A DNA stretch of 63,315 nucleotides from Alkalibacter sp964582705 (lineage in GTDB: Bacteria; Bacillota; Clostridia; Eubacteriales; Alkalibacteraceae), in assembly GCA_964582705.1 (NCBI GenBank), contig CAZOTE010000002.1, forward strand, positions 1 to 63,315, given 5' to 3'. Positions 42,427 to 51,989 of this stretch are shown piece by piece (the stretch's first letter is position 1; each line of letters starts with the position of its first letter). The notes beneath the pieces are model-generated. The model saw only the letters and a list, made by a program, of their open reading frames with translations. It did no database searches and was not told the origin of the DNA. The position numbers and the translations under genes were made by a program.

Positions 42427-44115
42427 ATGTTCCGTCCAAAGCTTTTCACTTTAGTAAGCACCAAAAACCCCTCCCTAAATAAAAATCAAATAACAAAGGA
42501 TATCGTTTCAGGCATAATAGTGGCAATTATTGCTCTGCCTTTATCCATAGCGTTAGGGATCGCTTCAGGCGTAGAACCTGAAAAAGGTTTGATAACTGCT
42601 GTTATTGCAGGATTTTTGATATCTTTTTTAGGCGGCAGCCGTGTACAGATCGGCGGTCCTACAGGGGCATTTGTCATTATAGTTTACGGCATAATTTCTC
42701 AGTTTGGCATCGAGGGGCTTACTATTGCTACAATTATGGCAGGTGTTTTCATGATTCTTTTCGGACTTATGCAGTTTGGAAGCATAATCAAATATATACC
42801 CTACCCCATCACTACAGGTTTTACATCGGGAATAGCTGTAGTTTTATTTTCTACCCAAGTAAAGGATTTTTTAGGTCTTGAAATTGTCAGCGTCCCTTCT
42901 GAGTTCTTTGAAAAGTGGCACTCCTATATATCCAATATGCATACCTTAAGCCTACCTACAGTATCAGTCGGACTCTTGTCCCTGTTGATAATAGTATTAT
43001 GGCCAAAAATAAACAGGACTATCCCCGGATCCTTGATAGCTCTTCTAATTTCCACAGGTATCGTTGCCGCATTCAATCTTCCCGTCTTAACAATCGGAGA
43101 TCATTTCGGAGAAATTTCAAGCAAGATAACACTTATTGATCTTGCAGCCATAGAAATCTCTATACCAATCATTAGAAACTTGATACCGCCTGCCCTGACC
43201 ATTGCATTTCTTGCCAGCATCGAGTCACTGCTCTCAGCTGTGGTGGCAGATGGAATGATCGGCAAGAAACACAGATCAAATACGGAGTTGATAGCCCAGG
43301 GAGTCGCAAATATCGGTTCGGCCGTTTTTGGAGGCATACCGGCAACGGGAGCTATAGCCCGAACTGCAGCAAATGTGAAAAATGGCGGCAGGACGCCTAT
43401 CGCCGGAATAGTCCACGCTCTTTTTTTGCTTCTTATAATGCAGATTTTCATGCCTTTAGCAAAACTTATACCTATGACTTCATTAGGGGCTATACTTTTA
43501 GTAGTTGCTTACAACATGAGCGAGTGGCGCTCATTCAAAGGGCTTTTGCGTTCTACTAAAAGCGACGTGGCCGTTTTGCTTCTAACTTTTATCTTGACTG
43601 TGGTTTTCGACCTTATAATAGCTATCCAAATTGGCATGCTCGCTGCCATGTTTCTGTTTATCAGAAGAATGGCCGACAGTACCCAAGTTGCAAATACGGC
43701 ATCAATGTATAAAAATATACTTGACGATGAAGATGACGAAGATATGGAAACGGACAGTATTTCCCACGATTATCTAGGATCTAAAATATTGGTCTACGAC
43801 ATCAACGGTCCGTTATTTTTTGGCGCAGCAAACACCTTCTTGGATATCTTAAACGAATTGAAGACCCATACTGAATTTTTAATACTTAAAATGGACAACG
43901 TCCCTAACATGGATGCCACTGCTTTGGATGCACTTAAAAGAATACACAAAAGATGCGTTAAGCAAAAGACCGCCTTATATTATTGCGGAGTCAATGAACA
44001 GCCCCTTAAGATTTTAAGGGTTTCAGGCTATATCGATGATGTAGGTGAATACAATTTCTTCGATGACGTCAAAGATGCTGTTAAATCCGCTGCAGTGAAA
44101 GTTTCAAAATTATAA
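42427..44115 (+). CDS. SulP/SLC26-family anion transporter
   Basis: A 562-residue transporter: ten to fourteen membrane segments in residues about 20-410, then a C-terminal STAS domain (about 435-555) with NVPNMDATALDALKRIH. The signature GGSRVQIGGPTGAF near residue 75 and TGAIARTAANVKNGGRTP near 315 are typical of SulP. A very acidic linker (DDEDDEDMETD) joins permease and STAS. Substrate could be sulfate, bicarbonate or another oxyanion; sequence alone does not decide. Single gene with promoter and terminator. Confidence 0.92.
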   Translation: MFRPKLFTLVSTKNPSLNKNQITKDIVSGIIVAIIALPLSIALGIASGVEPEKGLITAVIAGFLISFLGGSRVQIGGPTGAFVIIVYGIISQFGIEGLTIATIMAGVFMILFGLMQFGSIIKYIPYPITTGFTSGIAVVLFSTQVKDFLGLEIVSVPSEFFEKWHSYISNMHTLSLPTVSVGLLSLLIIVLWPKINRTIPGSLIALLISTGIVAAFNLPVLTIGDHFGEISSKITLIDLAAIEISIPIIRNLIPPALTIAFLASIESLLSAVVADGMIGKKHRSNTELIAQGVANIGSAVFGGIPATGAIARTAANVKNGGRTPIAGIVHALFLLLIMQIFMPLAKLIPMTSLGAILLVVAYNMSEWRSFKGLLRSTKSDVAVLLLTFILTVVFDLIIAIQIGMLAAMFLFIRRMADSTQVANTASMYKNILDDEDDEDMETDSISHDYLGSKILVYDINGPLFFGAANTFLDILNELKTHTEFLILKMDNVPNMDATALDALKRIHKRCVKQKTALYYCGVNEQPLKILRVSGYIDDVGEYNFFDDVKDAVKSAAVKVSKL

Positions 44116-44126
44116 ACCAACTCCTT

Positions 44127-44158
44127 AAATCACCTTGGAATGAATTCAAGGTGATTTT
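44127..44158 (+). terminator. Terminator of the SulP gene
   Basis: AAATCACCTTG (44127-44137) pairs with CAAGGTGATTT (44147-44157), followed by a T-run. Confidence 0.85.
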
Positions 44159-44204
44159 TGATTTCATTTAATCTAGTAGAAATACACATATAGATCATAT
44201 GCTA

Positions 44205-44250
44205 TTGACAATAAATAGCGTGAGTAATATAATGTGACTAACAAGTCACA
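44205..44250 (+). promoter_or_regulatory. Consensus promoter with overlapping operator for the ABC-2 operon
   Basis: A perfect TTGACA (44205-44210), 17-base spacer, and a perfect TATAAT (44228-44233) are followed at once by a palindrome TGTGACT-AACA-AGTCACA (44233-44250). A promoter this strong with an operator over the start of transcription indicates tight repression, as for TetR-type control, but no regulator gene adjoins. Confidence 0.85.
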
Positions 44251-44289
44251 TGACCAGTTGGACACATTAGATTCTGAGGAGGAATTTCT

Positions 44290-45144
44290 ATGATAAGAGT
44301 TAAAAATCTATACCATTCCTATGAAAAAAACGACGTCTATGCTGTAAAGGATGTTAGTTTCGAAGTTGAAAAAGGCGAAGTGTTTGGTTTTTTAGGCCCA
44401 TCCGGGGCAGGCAAGTCTACTACCCAGGGCATCTTGACCGGTCTTCTCCCTTTGCAAAAGGGTGAAGCGACGGTAGCGGGCTGCGACATGCACAAACCCC
44501 AGAGAGGCATGTTCAATAAAATAGGCGTCTCTTTTGAGCAGTCCAATGTTTACGGCAAGCTGACAGCTTTGGAAAACTTAAGATTCTATCAAAAACTCTT
44601 CGATGTAAAAACTGAAGACCCAATGAAGCTATTAGAGATAGCTGGTTTGGATCATGTGGCAAACAAAAAAGCAGGTGAATTTTCAAAAGGAATGAAGCAC
44701 CGACTTACCTTCGTAAGAAGCATGCTCAACAATCCGGAATTGTGGTTCTTGGATGAGCCTACAACAGGATTGGATCCCGCAATTGCAAGTAAGATAAAAG
44801 ATATAATAAAAGAGCAGAATTCAAAGGGAACAACCGTTTTTTTGACAACCCATAACATGTTCGTGGCAGATGAACTTTGTCATAGAGTTGCTTTCATAAT
44901 CGACGGGGTCATAAAACTCATCGATTCCCCCAGAAATCTTAAGCTCAAATACGGTGAAAAAATGGTGGCTGTAGACCATGTTGAAGAAGGTAAAACCGTA
45001 AAGGAGCAATTATCCCTCTTGCTGCCAGATGACAAGGAAAGACTAAGTCATATAATCAAAAATGGCAAGATTGAGATGATGCATACAAAGGAGGCTACTC
45101 TAGAGGAAATTTTCATAAAAGTAACCGGGAGGGGGCTGCAATAA
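44290..45144 (+). CDS. ABC-2 transporter ATPase
   Basis: A 284-residue ATPase: Walker A GPSGAGKST near residue 35, signature FSKGMKHRLTFV near 132, Walker B LWFLDEPTTGLD near 153, H-loop TTHNM near 190. A C-terminal extension of about 60 residues follows, as in drug and lipid exporters. It is first of a four-gene operon with two permeases and a small membrane protein, under an operator-bearing promoter, so it likely exports a toxic compound or lipid. Confidence 0.93.
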   Translation: MIRVKNLYHSYEKNDVYAVKDVSFEVEKGEVFGFLGPSGAGKSTTQGILTGLLPLQKGEATVAGCDMHKPQRGMFNKIGVSFEQSNVYGKLTALENLRFYQKLFDVKTEDPMKLLEIAGLDHVANKKAGEFSKGMKHRLTFVRSMLNNPELWFLDEPTTGLDPAIASKIKDIIKEQNSKGTTVFLTTHNMFVADELCHRVAFIIDGVIKLIDSPRNLKLKYGEKMVAVDHVEEGKTVKEQLSLLLPDDKERLSHIIKNGKIEMMHTKEATLEEIFIKVTGRGLQ

Positions 45145-45145
45145 T

Positions 45146-46177
45146 ATGAAAAAGCTCTTCACCACTTTTCTAAAGGACGCAAAACTTTCATTCAATGGCC
45201 TTTACTTTTATATCGAGATTGGAATGGCCGTCATTTTCATAGCCGTGATGCTGTTTGTGGTACCCGAAAACTTCGATCAGTCTCAAAAGCTTTTCGCATA
45301 CATCAACTTGGATGAGCCAGCTAAATCTCAGATCATGGAGCTTGTTGAATCTGAATCTATCGAGATTTTATCCGAAAGATCCCAGGTGGAAGAAGCGCTG
45401 TCTAAAGACCGGTCAGCTGTAGGGGTAGAAATAAAAACAGACGGCTACGTACTAACATACGACCTTATCCTTCAAGGCTATGAAAGCGAAAACATGAAGT
45501 CAATGCTAAAAGCTTCGATAGAAGGAGAATTTTTGTCTCAAATACCTGGATTTACTTCTGCAGTCAGCACCAGTACATTGGAAGAAAACCCTCAAAGGCT
45601 TTCAGATAGGGTCAATGTCCTTCCAATATATCTTACTATCAATGTGGGAATGATGGGACTCTTCATAATAGCAGCATATATATTTTTAGACAAGGACGAA
45701 GGCGTCATCAAAGCCTACGCCGTAGCACCTGTGAAACTGTGGCAATATCTGGCAAGTAAAATGTTAATCATGTTGATGATGGGACTTGCAACATCAATAA
45801 TGACAGTTTTAGCTATTGCGGGAACAGGTGTCAATTTTCTCCATTTGTTTTTGCTGGTGGTCTCATTCAATCTATTTGGCTCTGCCCTGGGACTCTTAAT
45901 TTCAAGTTTCTTTGACACCATGGTAAAAGCCATGGGGGGACTATATGCAGGCATGATGTTGCTGGTTTTGCCGGTTGTTTCGTACTTCATGCCATCATTC
46001 AACCCATTGTGGATAAGGGTTTTTCCCTCTTATCCCATGATGTTTTCTTTCAGAGAATTGCTCCTTGAGGGCGGAAACACTAGATATATTTACACTCAAG
46101 CTGGATTATTTTTGGTATTGGGGTTAATCGTATTCGTTGCTGCAAACATAAGATTCAAAAAAACATTGACGGTTTAG
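45146..46177 (+). CDS. ABC-2 transporter permease
   Basis: A 343-residue permease: one N-terminal helix (about residues 18-38), an extracellular part of about 130 residues, then five helices from about 165 to the end. The motif PVKLWQYLASKMLIM near residue 192 precedes the transmembrane core. It starts one base after the ATPase stop behind GGGAGGGGG. It should pair with the following permease as a heterodimer. Confidence 0.88.
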   Translation: MKKLFTTFLKDAKLSFNGLYFYIEIGMAVIFIAVMLFVVPENFDQSQKLFAYINLDEPAKSQIMELVESESIEILSERSQVEEALSKDRSAVGVEIKTDGYVLTYDLILQGYESENMKSMLKASIEGEFLSQIPGFTSAVSTSTLEENPQRLSDRVNVLPIYLTINVGMMGLFIIAAYIFLDKDEGVIKAYAVAPVKLWQYLASKMLIMLMMGLATSIMTVLAIAGTGVNFLHLFLLVVSFNLFGSALGLLISSFFDTMVKAMGGLYAGMMLLVLPVVSYFMPSFNPLWIRVFPSYPMMFSFRELLLEGGNTRYIYTQAGLFLVLGLIVFVAANIRFKKTLTV

Positions 46178-46188
46178 GGGGTGCACTT

Positions 46189-47190
46189 ATGAAAAAAATA
46201 CTAGCAATAGTTGGAAGAGATATAAAAAACGGCACCAGGGATTGGCTGATTATATATCTCACCATAGCTCCTATACTTTTCGCCTTTATCATCAGGGCTT
46301 TGATACCGAGCGTAAGCTCATCAGGGCTCAATGTAGTCTTAATGGAAGGCGCAGACAATGCGTTGACAGAACATCTGTCAACCTTCGCCACTGTTGAGTA
46401 CGCATCAGACATGGAAAAAATGGAAGAGAGAATCCTTAGGATGGACGATGTGTTCGGTGTAATCCCAGACAGCAACGGAATAGAAATACTAAAGCAAGGC
46501 AATGAAACTGGTAACATGGATATCGTCTTAGCTAGCATTTTGGATAAATACGCTCAGACTGACCTTCCCGATGCTCCAGTTATCGTTGAGTTTTCTGATG
46601 TAGGATGGGAAATGTCTCCATTGAAGCAGCAAGGTGGCAACATAATAATAATATTTACCGCCATTCTTGGCGGGATGCTTATTTTATTAAATCTTGTTGA
46701 AGAAAAAATGAGCAACACTATAAGCGCAATCAACGTCACCTCTGCAACGAGGCTCGAATTTGTCGTTGGCAAAGGATTGCTTGGCTTTATTCTACCGATA
46801 GTGGGTTCTATTTGCGTAGTTCTGATTTTGGGATTTGAGTCAATCAACTATCCCATGCTCATTGTGAGCCTTGTTGGAATAGCTTTGATAAGCATAATCA
46901 TAGGCTTTAGCATCGGGGTGGTCAACGACGAACCCATTGCAGCAATTGCCAGCATGAAAGTAACTTTTATTCCTGTATTGGCTTCTGTATTCGGTTATAT
47001 GTATCTTCCGGACAGGTGGCAATTCGTGCTGTACTGGTCGCCTTTTTACTGGGCTTATGACAGCATAAACGATATCTTGATGCAGGATGCAATTTGGACT
47101 CAAATAGCGAGAAACAGCACAATCATACTTGTCATAACGGCGGCAGTATTTGCTCTTCTGAAAAAACGCATCGAACAGGGATTAAATTAA
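46189..47190 (+). CDS. ABC-2 transporter permease, second subunit
   Basis: A 333-residue permease of the same architecture: N-terminal helix (WLIIYLTIAPILFAFII), an extracellular domain, and five C-terminal helices (about residues 155-325). VEEKMSNTISAINVTSATRLE near residue 165, given here as EEKMSNTISAINVT, is the cytoplasmic motif of ABC-2 exporters. It lies 11 bases after the first permease with GGGGGTG. Confidence 0.88.
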   Translation: MKKILAIVGRDIKNGTRDWLIIYLTIAPILFAFIIRALIPSVSSSGLNVVLMEGADNALTEHLSTFATVEYASDMEKMEERILRMDDVFGVIPDSNGIEILKQGNETGNMDIVLASILDKYAQTDLPDAPVIVEFSDVGWEMSPLKQQGGNIIIIFTAILGGMLILLNLVEEKMSNTISAINVTSATRLEFVVGKGLLGFILPIVGSICVVLILGFESINYPMLIVSLVGIALISIIIGFSIGVVNDEPIAAIASMKVTFIPVLASVFGYMYLPDRWQFVLYWSPFYWAYDSINDILMQDAIWTQIARNSTIILVITAAVFALLKKRIEQGLN

Positions 47191-47205
47191 AGGGAGGTAT
47201 ACCTT

Positions 47206-47412
47206 ATGAACGGACTAGCTCTGCTTGGCATTATACTAGTTGTTTACTCATTTGCTGTAGTTGGAATCACTGTTAAAAAACCGCCGGCAATATGGAATAT
47301 GGCGAAAATCAAGTTTTTCATCAAACTCTTCGGAGAAAAAGGTACGGTGATCTTCTTTTATGTATTCGCAGCTATTGCCCTGGTCATCGGCATCTGGTTG
47401 CTTACCATCTAA
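47206..47412 (+). CDS. Small two-helix membrane protein of the ABC operon
   Basis: A 68-residue protein with two membrane helices (residues about 5-22 and 46-66) separated by a basic amphipathic stretch (MAKIKFFIKLFGEKG). It starts behind GGGAGG, 15 bases after the second permease, and shares the operon terminator. It may be an accessory subunit of the exporter; no function is known to me. Confidence 0.75.
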   Translation: MNGLALLGIILVVYSFAVVGITVKKPPAIWNMAKIKFFIKLFGEKGTVIFFYVFAAIALVIGIWLLTI

Positions 47413-47423
47413 AGCTGCAAACG

Positions 47424-47460
47424 GTTAAAGAAGCGGAATACTCTCCGCTTCTTTAACTTT
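47424..47460 (+). terminator. Terminator of the ABC-2 operon
   Basis: A 14-bp perfect stem, GTTAAAGAAGCGGA (47424-47437) with its complement (47444-47457) and a 6-base loop. The T-run is short, but the stem is the strongest in the window. Confidence 0.85.
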
Positions 47461-47511
47461 GTATCAAATGTGTTATAATTGATAGTAATTTATAAATAAA
47501 GGAACATACCA

Positions 47512-48471
47512 ATGAATATAAAAGGATTCTTTACGAAAAAACAAAACATAATTCTTATTGCTGTGCTATGCACTTTTCTTTGGGGAAGTGCCTACCCTGG
47601 TATAAAAATCGGATACGAGATGTTTTCTATCCCCACGGAAGATTTGTACGGAAAAATGGCCTTCGCCGGTTACAGGTTCACGCTTTCAGGAATTTTGGTC
47701 TTGACTCTCAACTTTATGCTGTTTAGATCAATCAAGCTACCATCAAAGTCCGATGTACCCAAAGTTTTTCTACTAGGTGTTTTGCTTACCGGCATTCACT
47801 ATACTCTTTTTTATATCGGTCTAAGTAATACTACTGGAGTAAACGGCGCGATACTCAATTCTACCGGTGCTTTTTTCTCGGTAATCTTAGCCCATTATAT
47901 TTACTCCCAAGACAAGCTGACCCTATCAAAAACCTTGGGCTGCATAATTGGTTTTACAGGGGTCGCCGTAGTCAGCCTCAGCGGCGGCACCATCAATATC
48001 GATATAAATTTTTTTGGGGATGGTTTTATAGTTCTTGCTGCTTTTGTGAGTTCAGTTGGCTTTATTTACAGCAAGAGTTTAAGCAAAAGAATAAATACCA
48101 TAGCCTTAACAGGTTTTCAGCTTTTATTTGGCGGTGGAATGTTGATTTTGATTTCAATCCTTAACGGGGCACGATTATCAGGCTTTACTCTGGAGTCGAC
48201 ATTACTTTTGATTTACATGGCTTTTTTAACTGCCGCCGCCTTTACCCTGTGGACTACGCTTTTTAAATACAACAAGGTTGGGCAGATCAGCGTATATAAA
48301 TTCCTTATTCCCGTTTTTGGCACGGTATTATCAGGACTTTTTTTGGGAGAGCAGTTTTTAAGTTTCAAAAATCTAATTGCCCTAGCCCTAGTCAGCATGG
48401 GAATCTACTTAGTAAATAGTCCCGCAGCTGTCGTATTCCTTAAAGATTTGCAAAAACAACATCAAAACTAG
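47512..48471 (+). CDS. EamA/DMT-family transporter
   Basis: A 319-residue protein with ten membrane helices made of two EamA repeats (residues about 15-155 and 165-305). The first repeat begins LCTFLWGSAYPGIKIGYE; the second ends with GTVLSGLFLGEQFLSFKNL, both family landmarks. These proteins export or import amino acids, sugars or metabolites. It is an independent gene behind AAAGGA, between two terminators. Confidence 0.88.
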   Translation: MNIKGFFTKKQNIILIAVLCTFLWGSAYPGIKIGYEMFSIPTEDLYGKMAFAGYRFTLSGILVLTLNFMLFRSIKLPSKSDVPKVFLLGVLLTGIHYTLFYIGLSNTTGVNGAILNSTGAFFSVILAHYIYSQDKLTLSKTLGCIIGFTGVAVVSLSGGTINIDINFFGDGFIVLAAFVSSVGFIYSKSLSKRINTIALTGFQLLFGGGMLILISILNGARLSGFTLESTLLLIYMAFLTAAAFTLWTTLFKYNKVGQISVYKFLIPVFGTVLSGLFLGEQFLSFKNLIALALVSMGIYLVNSPAAVVFLKDLQKQHQN

Positions 48472-48500
48472 GATACCGAAACCTTATGGTATCCTAGTTC
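48466..48500. terminator. Terminator between EamA and scrB
   Basis: AACTAGGATACC (48466-48477) and GGTATCCTAGTT (48488-48499) form a 12-bp perfect stem with a 10-base loop. It lies between convergent genes and may act both ways. Confidence 0.8.
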
Positions 48501-48520
48501 TTCACTTCATGATCTTTATC

Positions 48521-49933
48521 CTAAAAATTTATGGATTTTTTCATGTCACTTTTTTCACCTTTTGCCATTTCAACAGCTCCCCCATTTGCAAATAATCCAA
48601 AACATATTCCTTCTTTACTTGGGAAAATCCTGGCAGTAAAAACTTCTTCTCCTCCGTTTACGAATACTTCAACTGAAGACGTGTCCAGATATATATCCAG
48701 TTCAACAGAGTCTGCTGACTTTAACTGAGCTCTTCTTATTCCACTGCCCCAAAGACCGCTCTTTTCTCTGTTTAGCTCTATTTTATTCGTGTCAGAATTG
48801 ACCTTGATCATGGTGTTTTCCTGCAAATCATCAGAAGCCTTCAAATAAACCCCAAATTCTTTTGCTCCTTTATTTTTTAGCAGCATTTTAATGTTGACGC
48901 TTTCTCCGGCGAATTCAGGGATCTTTATATGACCCTCTCTAATTTCCATAGGGTCTGATTCAACCTTGTTTTCCTTAAGACGCTCTATCTCTCCCACCGG
49001 CTTTTGAATCAGCATTCCTCGGGATATGTCCAGCTCTCTGGGCATAGTCATACAATGAACCCAGTTGTCTTCTACGCTGGGATGATCTTCTTCTTCCGGC
49101 ATCCCCATCCAAGCATAAAGGATTATTCTGCCATCAGGCAGAGATACTGTCTGGGGCGCGTAGAATTCAAATCCTCTATCCAATTCCACAAAATCACCGG
49201 AGTCGAATTTGCCATTTTCCAAATTCATGTTCCCAATCATATAACCGCATTGGTACCTATTGTTATAAAGATCTCCCTCAGGCTCAAGACCCTGGGGACA
49301 AAATATCAGCACATCATATCCATCAAGTTTAAACAGATCCGGACATTCCCACATGTACCCCAATTTTTTATCCGATATTTCCCCCTTGAATTCCCAGTCA
49401 AGCATGTTGGTCGAGGTATATAGAACAACTGTACCAGTATGATTTTCTCTCTGAGCTCCAATGACCATAAACCCATTTCCGTTCTCATCCAACCACACTT
49501 TAGGATCCCTGTAATGGGGAGTATATCCCTTAGGGGTACCGTCAATCAATGGATTTTGATCATATTTTTCAAACTCAAATCCATCAGATGATATCGCCAG
49601 ACACTGGTATGCACTTCTAATGTTGTTTTCATCCTTTACGTTTCCAGTATAAAAAGCATAAAGCTTATCATTATATTTAATAGCCGAACCGGAATAGCAT
49701 CCGTTTTTGTCATACCAGTCCACCGGGGCAAGCACTGCCTTGCCATGATTCCAATTAATCATGTCATCACTTGAAAAATGGCCCCAGTGGATTTGTTTTT
49801 CCCCTGGAAAATTCGTGTTCCACTGATAAAATACATGGTAGACGCCCTTATAAAAGGAAACCCCGTTCGGATCGTTCATAAAGCCATATGGAGGGCTTAA
49901 ATGATATCTTTGCCTATATCTGTCTCTACGCAT
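48521..49933 (-). CDS. scrB: Sucrose-6-phosphate hydrolase, GH32
   Basis: A 470-residue GH32 enzyme with five-bladed propeller and C-terminal beta sandwich (from about residue 325). The nucleophile is in PYGFMNDPNGVSFYKG near residue 15, the RDPKVWLD motif near 145 and the acid/base in MWECPDLFKLDGYD near 200 are intact. It cleaves sucrose 6-phosphate to glucose 6-phosphate and fructose. It overlaps the end of scrA by 8 bases. Confidence 0.95.
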   Translation of the reverse strand: MRRDRYRQRYHLSPPYGFMNDPNGVSFYKGVYHVFYQWNTNFPGEKQIHWGHFSSDDMINWNHGKAVLAPVDWYDKNGCYSGSAIKYNDKLYAFYTGNVKDENNIRSAYQCLAISSDGFEFEKYDQNPLIDGTPKGYTPHYRDPKVWLDENGNGFMVIGAQRENHTGTVVLYTSTNMLDWEFKGEISDKKLGYMWECPDLFKLDGYDVLIFCPQGLEPEGDLYNNRYQCGYMIGNMNLENGKFDSGDFVELDRGFEFYAPQTVSLPDGRIILYAWMGMPEEEDHPSVEDNWVHCMTMPRELDISRGMLIQKPVGEIERLKENKVESDPMEIREGHIKIPEFAGESVNIKMLLKNKGAKEFGVYLKASDDLQENTMIKVNSDTNKIELNREKSGLWGSGIRRAQLKSADSVELDIYLDTSSVEVFVNGGEEVFTARIFPSKEGICFGLFANGGAVEMAKGEKSDMKKSINF

Positions 49934-51836
49934 TTTTAGCCTCCCTTGCTGTTAGTTTGATTATTTCCTCACCTGCCTTTATCATGCCACCTTCTTTAAT
50001 GAGTGTAATATCAAAATCTTTGCTGTTGGTTATTACTACAGGAGTGATGGAAGATGGTGCATTTTTATTTACAGCCTCCAAATCCACTTCGAGGATTGGA
50101 TCTCCTTTTTTAACTACATCTCCTTTTTTGACCAGTAGCTTGAACCCTTCGCCGTTTAATTTTACAGTGTCTATTCCAAAATGCACCAGTATCTCGCCAC
50201 CGTTTTCACTTCCTACAGCAAGTGCGTGACCTGTTTCAAATGCCATTAAGATCTTACCGTCTACCGGAGAGAAAACCTTTCCGTTTGATGGTTCTATAGC
50301 AAAGCCGTCTCCTAGGATCTTGTCGGCAAAAGTTTTGTCCGGAACTTCTTCAATCTTAACTAGTCTGCCGTCAACAGGTGCGCTGATAACAACTTCTGAT
50401 TCGGTTAAGACGATCTCTTCCTTTTCATCTGAATCAACAAAGTCCTCAATCTCATCCTGCCCCTCTTCCGGCTCATCTTCAAATCCAAGCACGTTTACAA
50501 ACGCAAAGGCTCCACCAAATGCCAACAGGATTCCGATTATGTAGTGAATCATAGACTGCTGCTGCACTATTGCAATTCCTGGTATTCCCGTAACCCCCAC
50601 AGCAGTCATGGCAACGTTCATAAATACTACGTATGCCCCGCCCAATGCTCCGCCAAGAGCTGCCGCTATAAATGGCTTTCTGAGTCTAAGGTTCACACCA
50701 AAAATCGCAGCCTCTGTAATCCCCAGAAGGCAGCTTGTCGCCGCCGGCAAAGCGACCTGCTTAATCTTTTGATTCTTTGTTTTAAAGTAAACTGCTGTAG
50801 CTGCTCCACCCTGAGCCACATTTGCCATTGCCCAAATCGGAAGGAGGAAGTTCACTCCGATTGATGGATTTGCCAATAGCCCTGCCTCTATAGCATGAAA
50901 GCTGTGATGAATCCCAGTAATTACAATTGTTGAATATAATCCTCCGAATACGAGCCCTGCTAAAAATCCTGCTGTCGAATAGACACCTTGTAATCCGTAG
51001 GAAATGATATCTCCTAAGAATCTGCCTGCAGGCCCTATTACTATCAATGACAAGAACGCAGTAGTCATAAGCGTTAAAAATGGAGTCAGTATTATATCTA
51101 AAATATTGGGTACTATTTTTCTAAAGAACTTCTCGATGTAGCTCATTATCCATACAGCTATCATTACAGGCAAAACTGTTCCCTGATACCCTACCATGCC
51201 AACTTCAAAACCGAAAAGGCTTATGGTGTTTTCCACGCCTCCACCCAGGGTCCATGCATTCTGGAGAGCAGGGTGTATCATAATGCCGCCCAAGGCTGCC
51301 GCTAAAAAAGGGTTCGCTCCAAATTCCCTGGCTGCACTGAAGGCTATGAGAACAGGCAAGAAAACAAATGCCGCATTTGAAAACATGTCCAGTAGAATAA
51401 ATAATCCGCTATCTCCTTCTAGCCACCCAAATGTGGCGCTCATGCCCAGCAAACCCATTAAAAGTCCGCTGGCCACTATCGCAGGTATAATCGGCACGAA
51501 TATGTTGGATAGTATCCTTGCAAATCTTTGCAAGGGGTTTAGGTTCTTCATTGCCGCCTTTTTCACATCGGAAGTGCTCGATTCCTTGATACCGGCTATC
51601 TCGCTTAATTCCTTGTATACCTTATTTACCTTTCCTTGTCCCAGGATAATCTGAAACTGACCCGCATTGCTAAATGATCCCTCTACCAAATCAAGCTTTT
51701 CAATTGCCTTGGCATCTGCCTTTCCTTCGTCTTTTAAAACCATCCTTAGCCTTGTTGCGCAATGTGTGACACTTTCAATATTGTCTTTTCCACCTATGTT
51801 TTTTAATATTTCTTCAGCTGCTTTCCTATAGTCCAT
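49926..51836 (-). CDS. scrA: Sucrose-specific PTS EIIBCA
   Basis: A 636-residue single-chain permease. The IIB domain (residues 1-85) has the phosphorylated cysteine in VTHCATRLRMVL. IIC (about 105-455) has around ten membrane segments. An acidic linker leads to a complete IIA (about 485-636) with GHALAVGSENG and ILVHFGIDTVKLNGEG holding the two active histidines. It imports sucrose as sucrose 6-phosphate. A RAT/terminator lies directly upstream. Confidence 0.94.
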   Translation of the reverse strand: MDYRKAAEEILKNIGGKDNIESVTHCATRLRMVLKDEGKADAKAIEKLDLVEGSFSNAGQFQIILGQGKVNKVYKELSEIAGIKESSTSDVKKAAMKNLNPLQRFARILSNIFVPIIPAIVASGLLMGLLGMSATFGWLEGDSGLFILLDMFSNAAFVFLPVLIAFSAAREFGANPFLAAALGGIMIHPALQNAWTLGGGVENTISLFGFEVGMVGYQGTVLPVMIAVWIMSYIEKFFRKIVPNILDIILTPFLTLMTTAFLSLIVIGPAGRFLGDIISYGLQGVYSTAGFLAGLVFGGLYSTIVITGIHHSFHAIEAGLLANPSIGVNFLLPIWAMANVAQGGAATAVYFKTKNQKIKQVALPAATSCLLGITEAAIFGVNLRLRKPFIAAALGGALGGAYVVFMNVAMTAVGVTGIPGIAIVQQQSMIHYIIGILLAFGGAFAFVNVLGFEDEPEEGQDEIEDFVDSDEKEEIVLTESEVVISAPVDGRLVKIEEVPDKTFADKILGDGFAIEPSNGKVFSPVDGKILMAFETGHALAVGSENGGEILVHFGIDTVKLNGEGFKLLVKKGDVVKKGDPILEVDLEAVNKNAPSSITPVVITNSKDFDITLIKEGGMIKAGEEIIKLTAREAKNA

Positions 51837-51865
51837 TTTTAAAACCCCTTTCGTTTTTTAAATAA

Positions 51866-51989
51866 AAAAACCCGGATTCGAAAACATCTAAACATAGTCT
51901 TGTTATTTAGCTTCCCATTTTTTAATGATGCTAAACAACTTTAGATATCTTCTAACCGAGTTTTGCCTGCTTAACCAGTAACAATCTCA
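51866..51989 (-). promoter_or_regulatory. RAT antiterminator and terminator before scrA
   Basis: The RAT is on the minus strand at 51959-51988 (GATTGTTACTG, then GCAGGCAAAAC). The terminator's CCGGGT arm is near 51870 next to a T-run (A-run 51864-51870), pairing with ACTCGG near the RAT. It starts right behind the antiterminator gene's stop and controls read-through to scrA-scrB. The long separation makes the stem partly uncertain. Confidence 0.85.
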
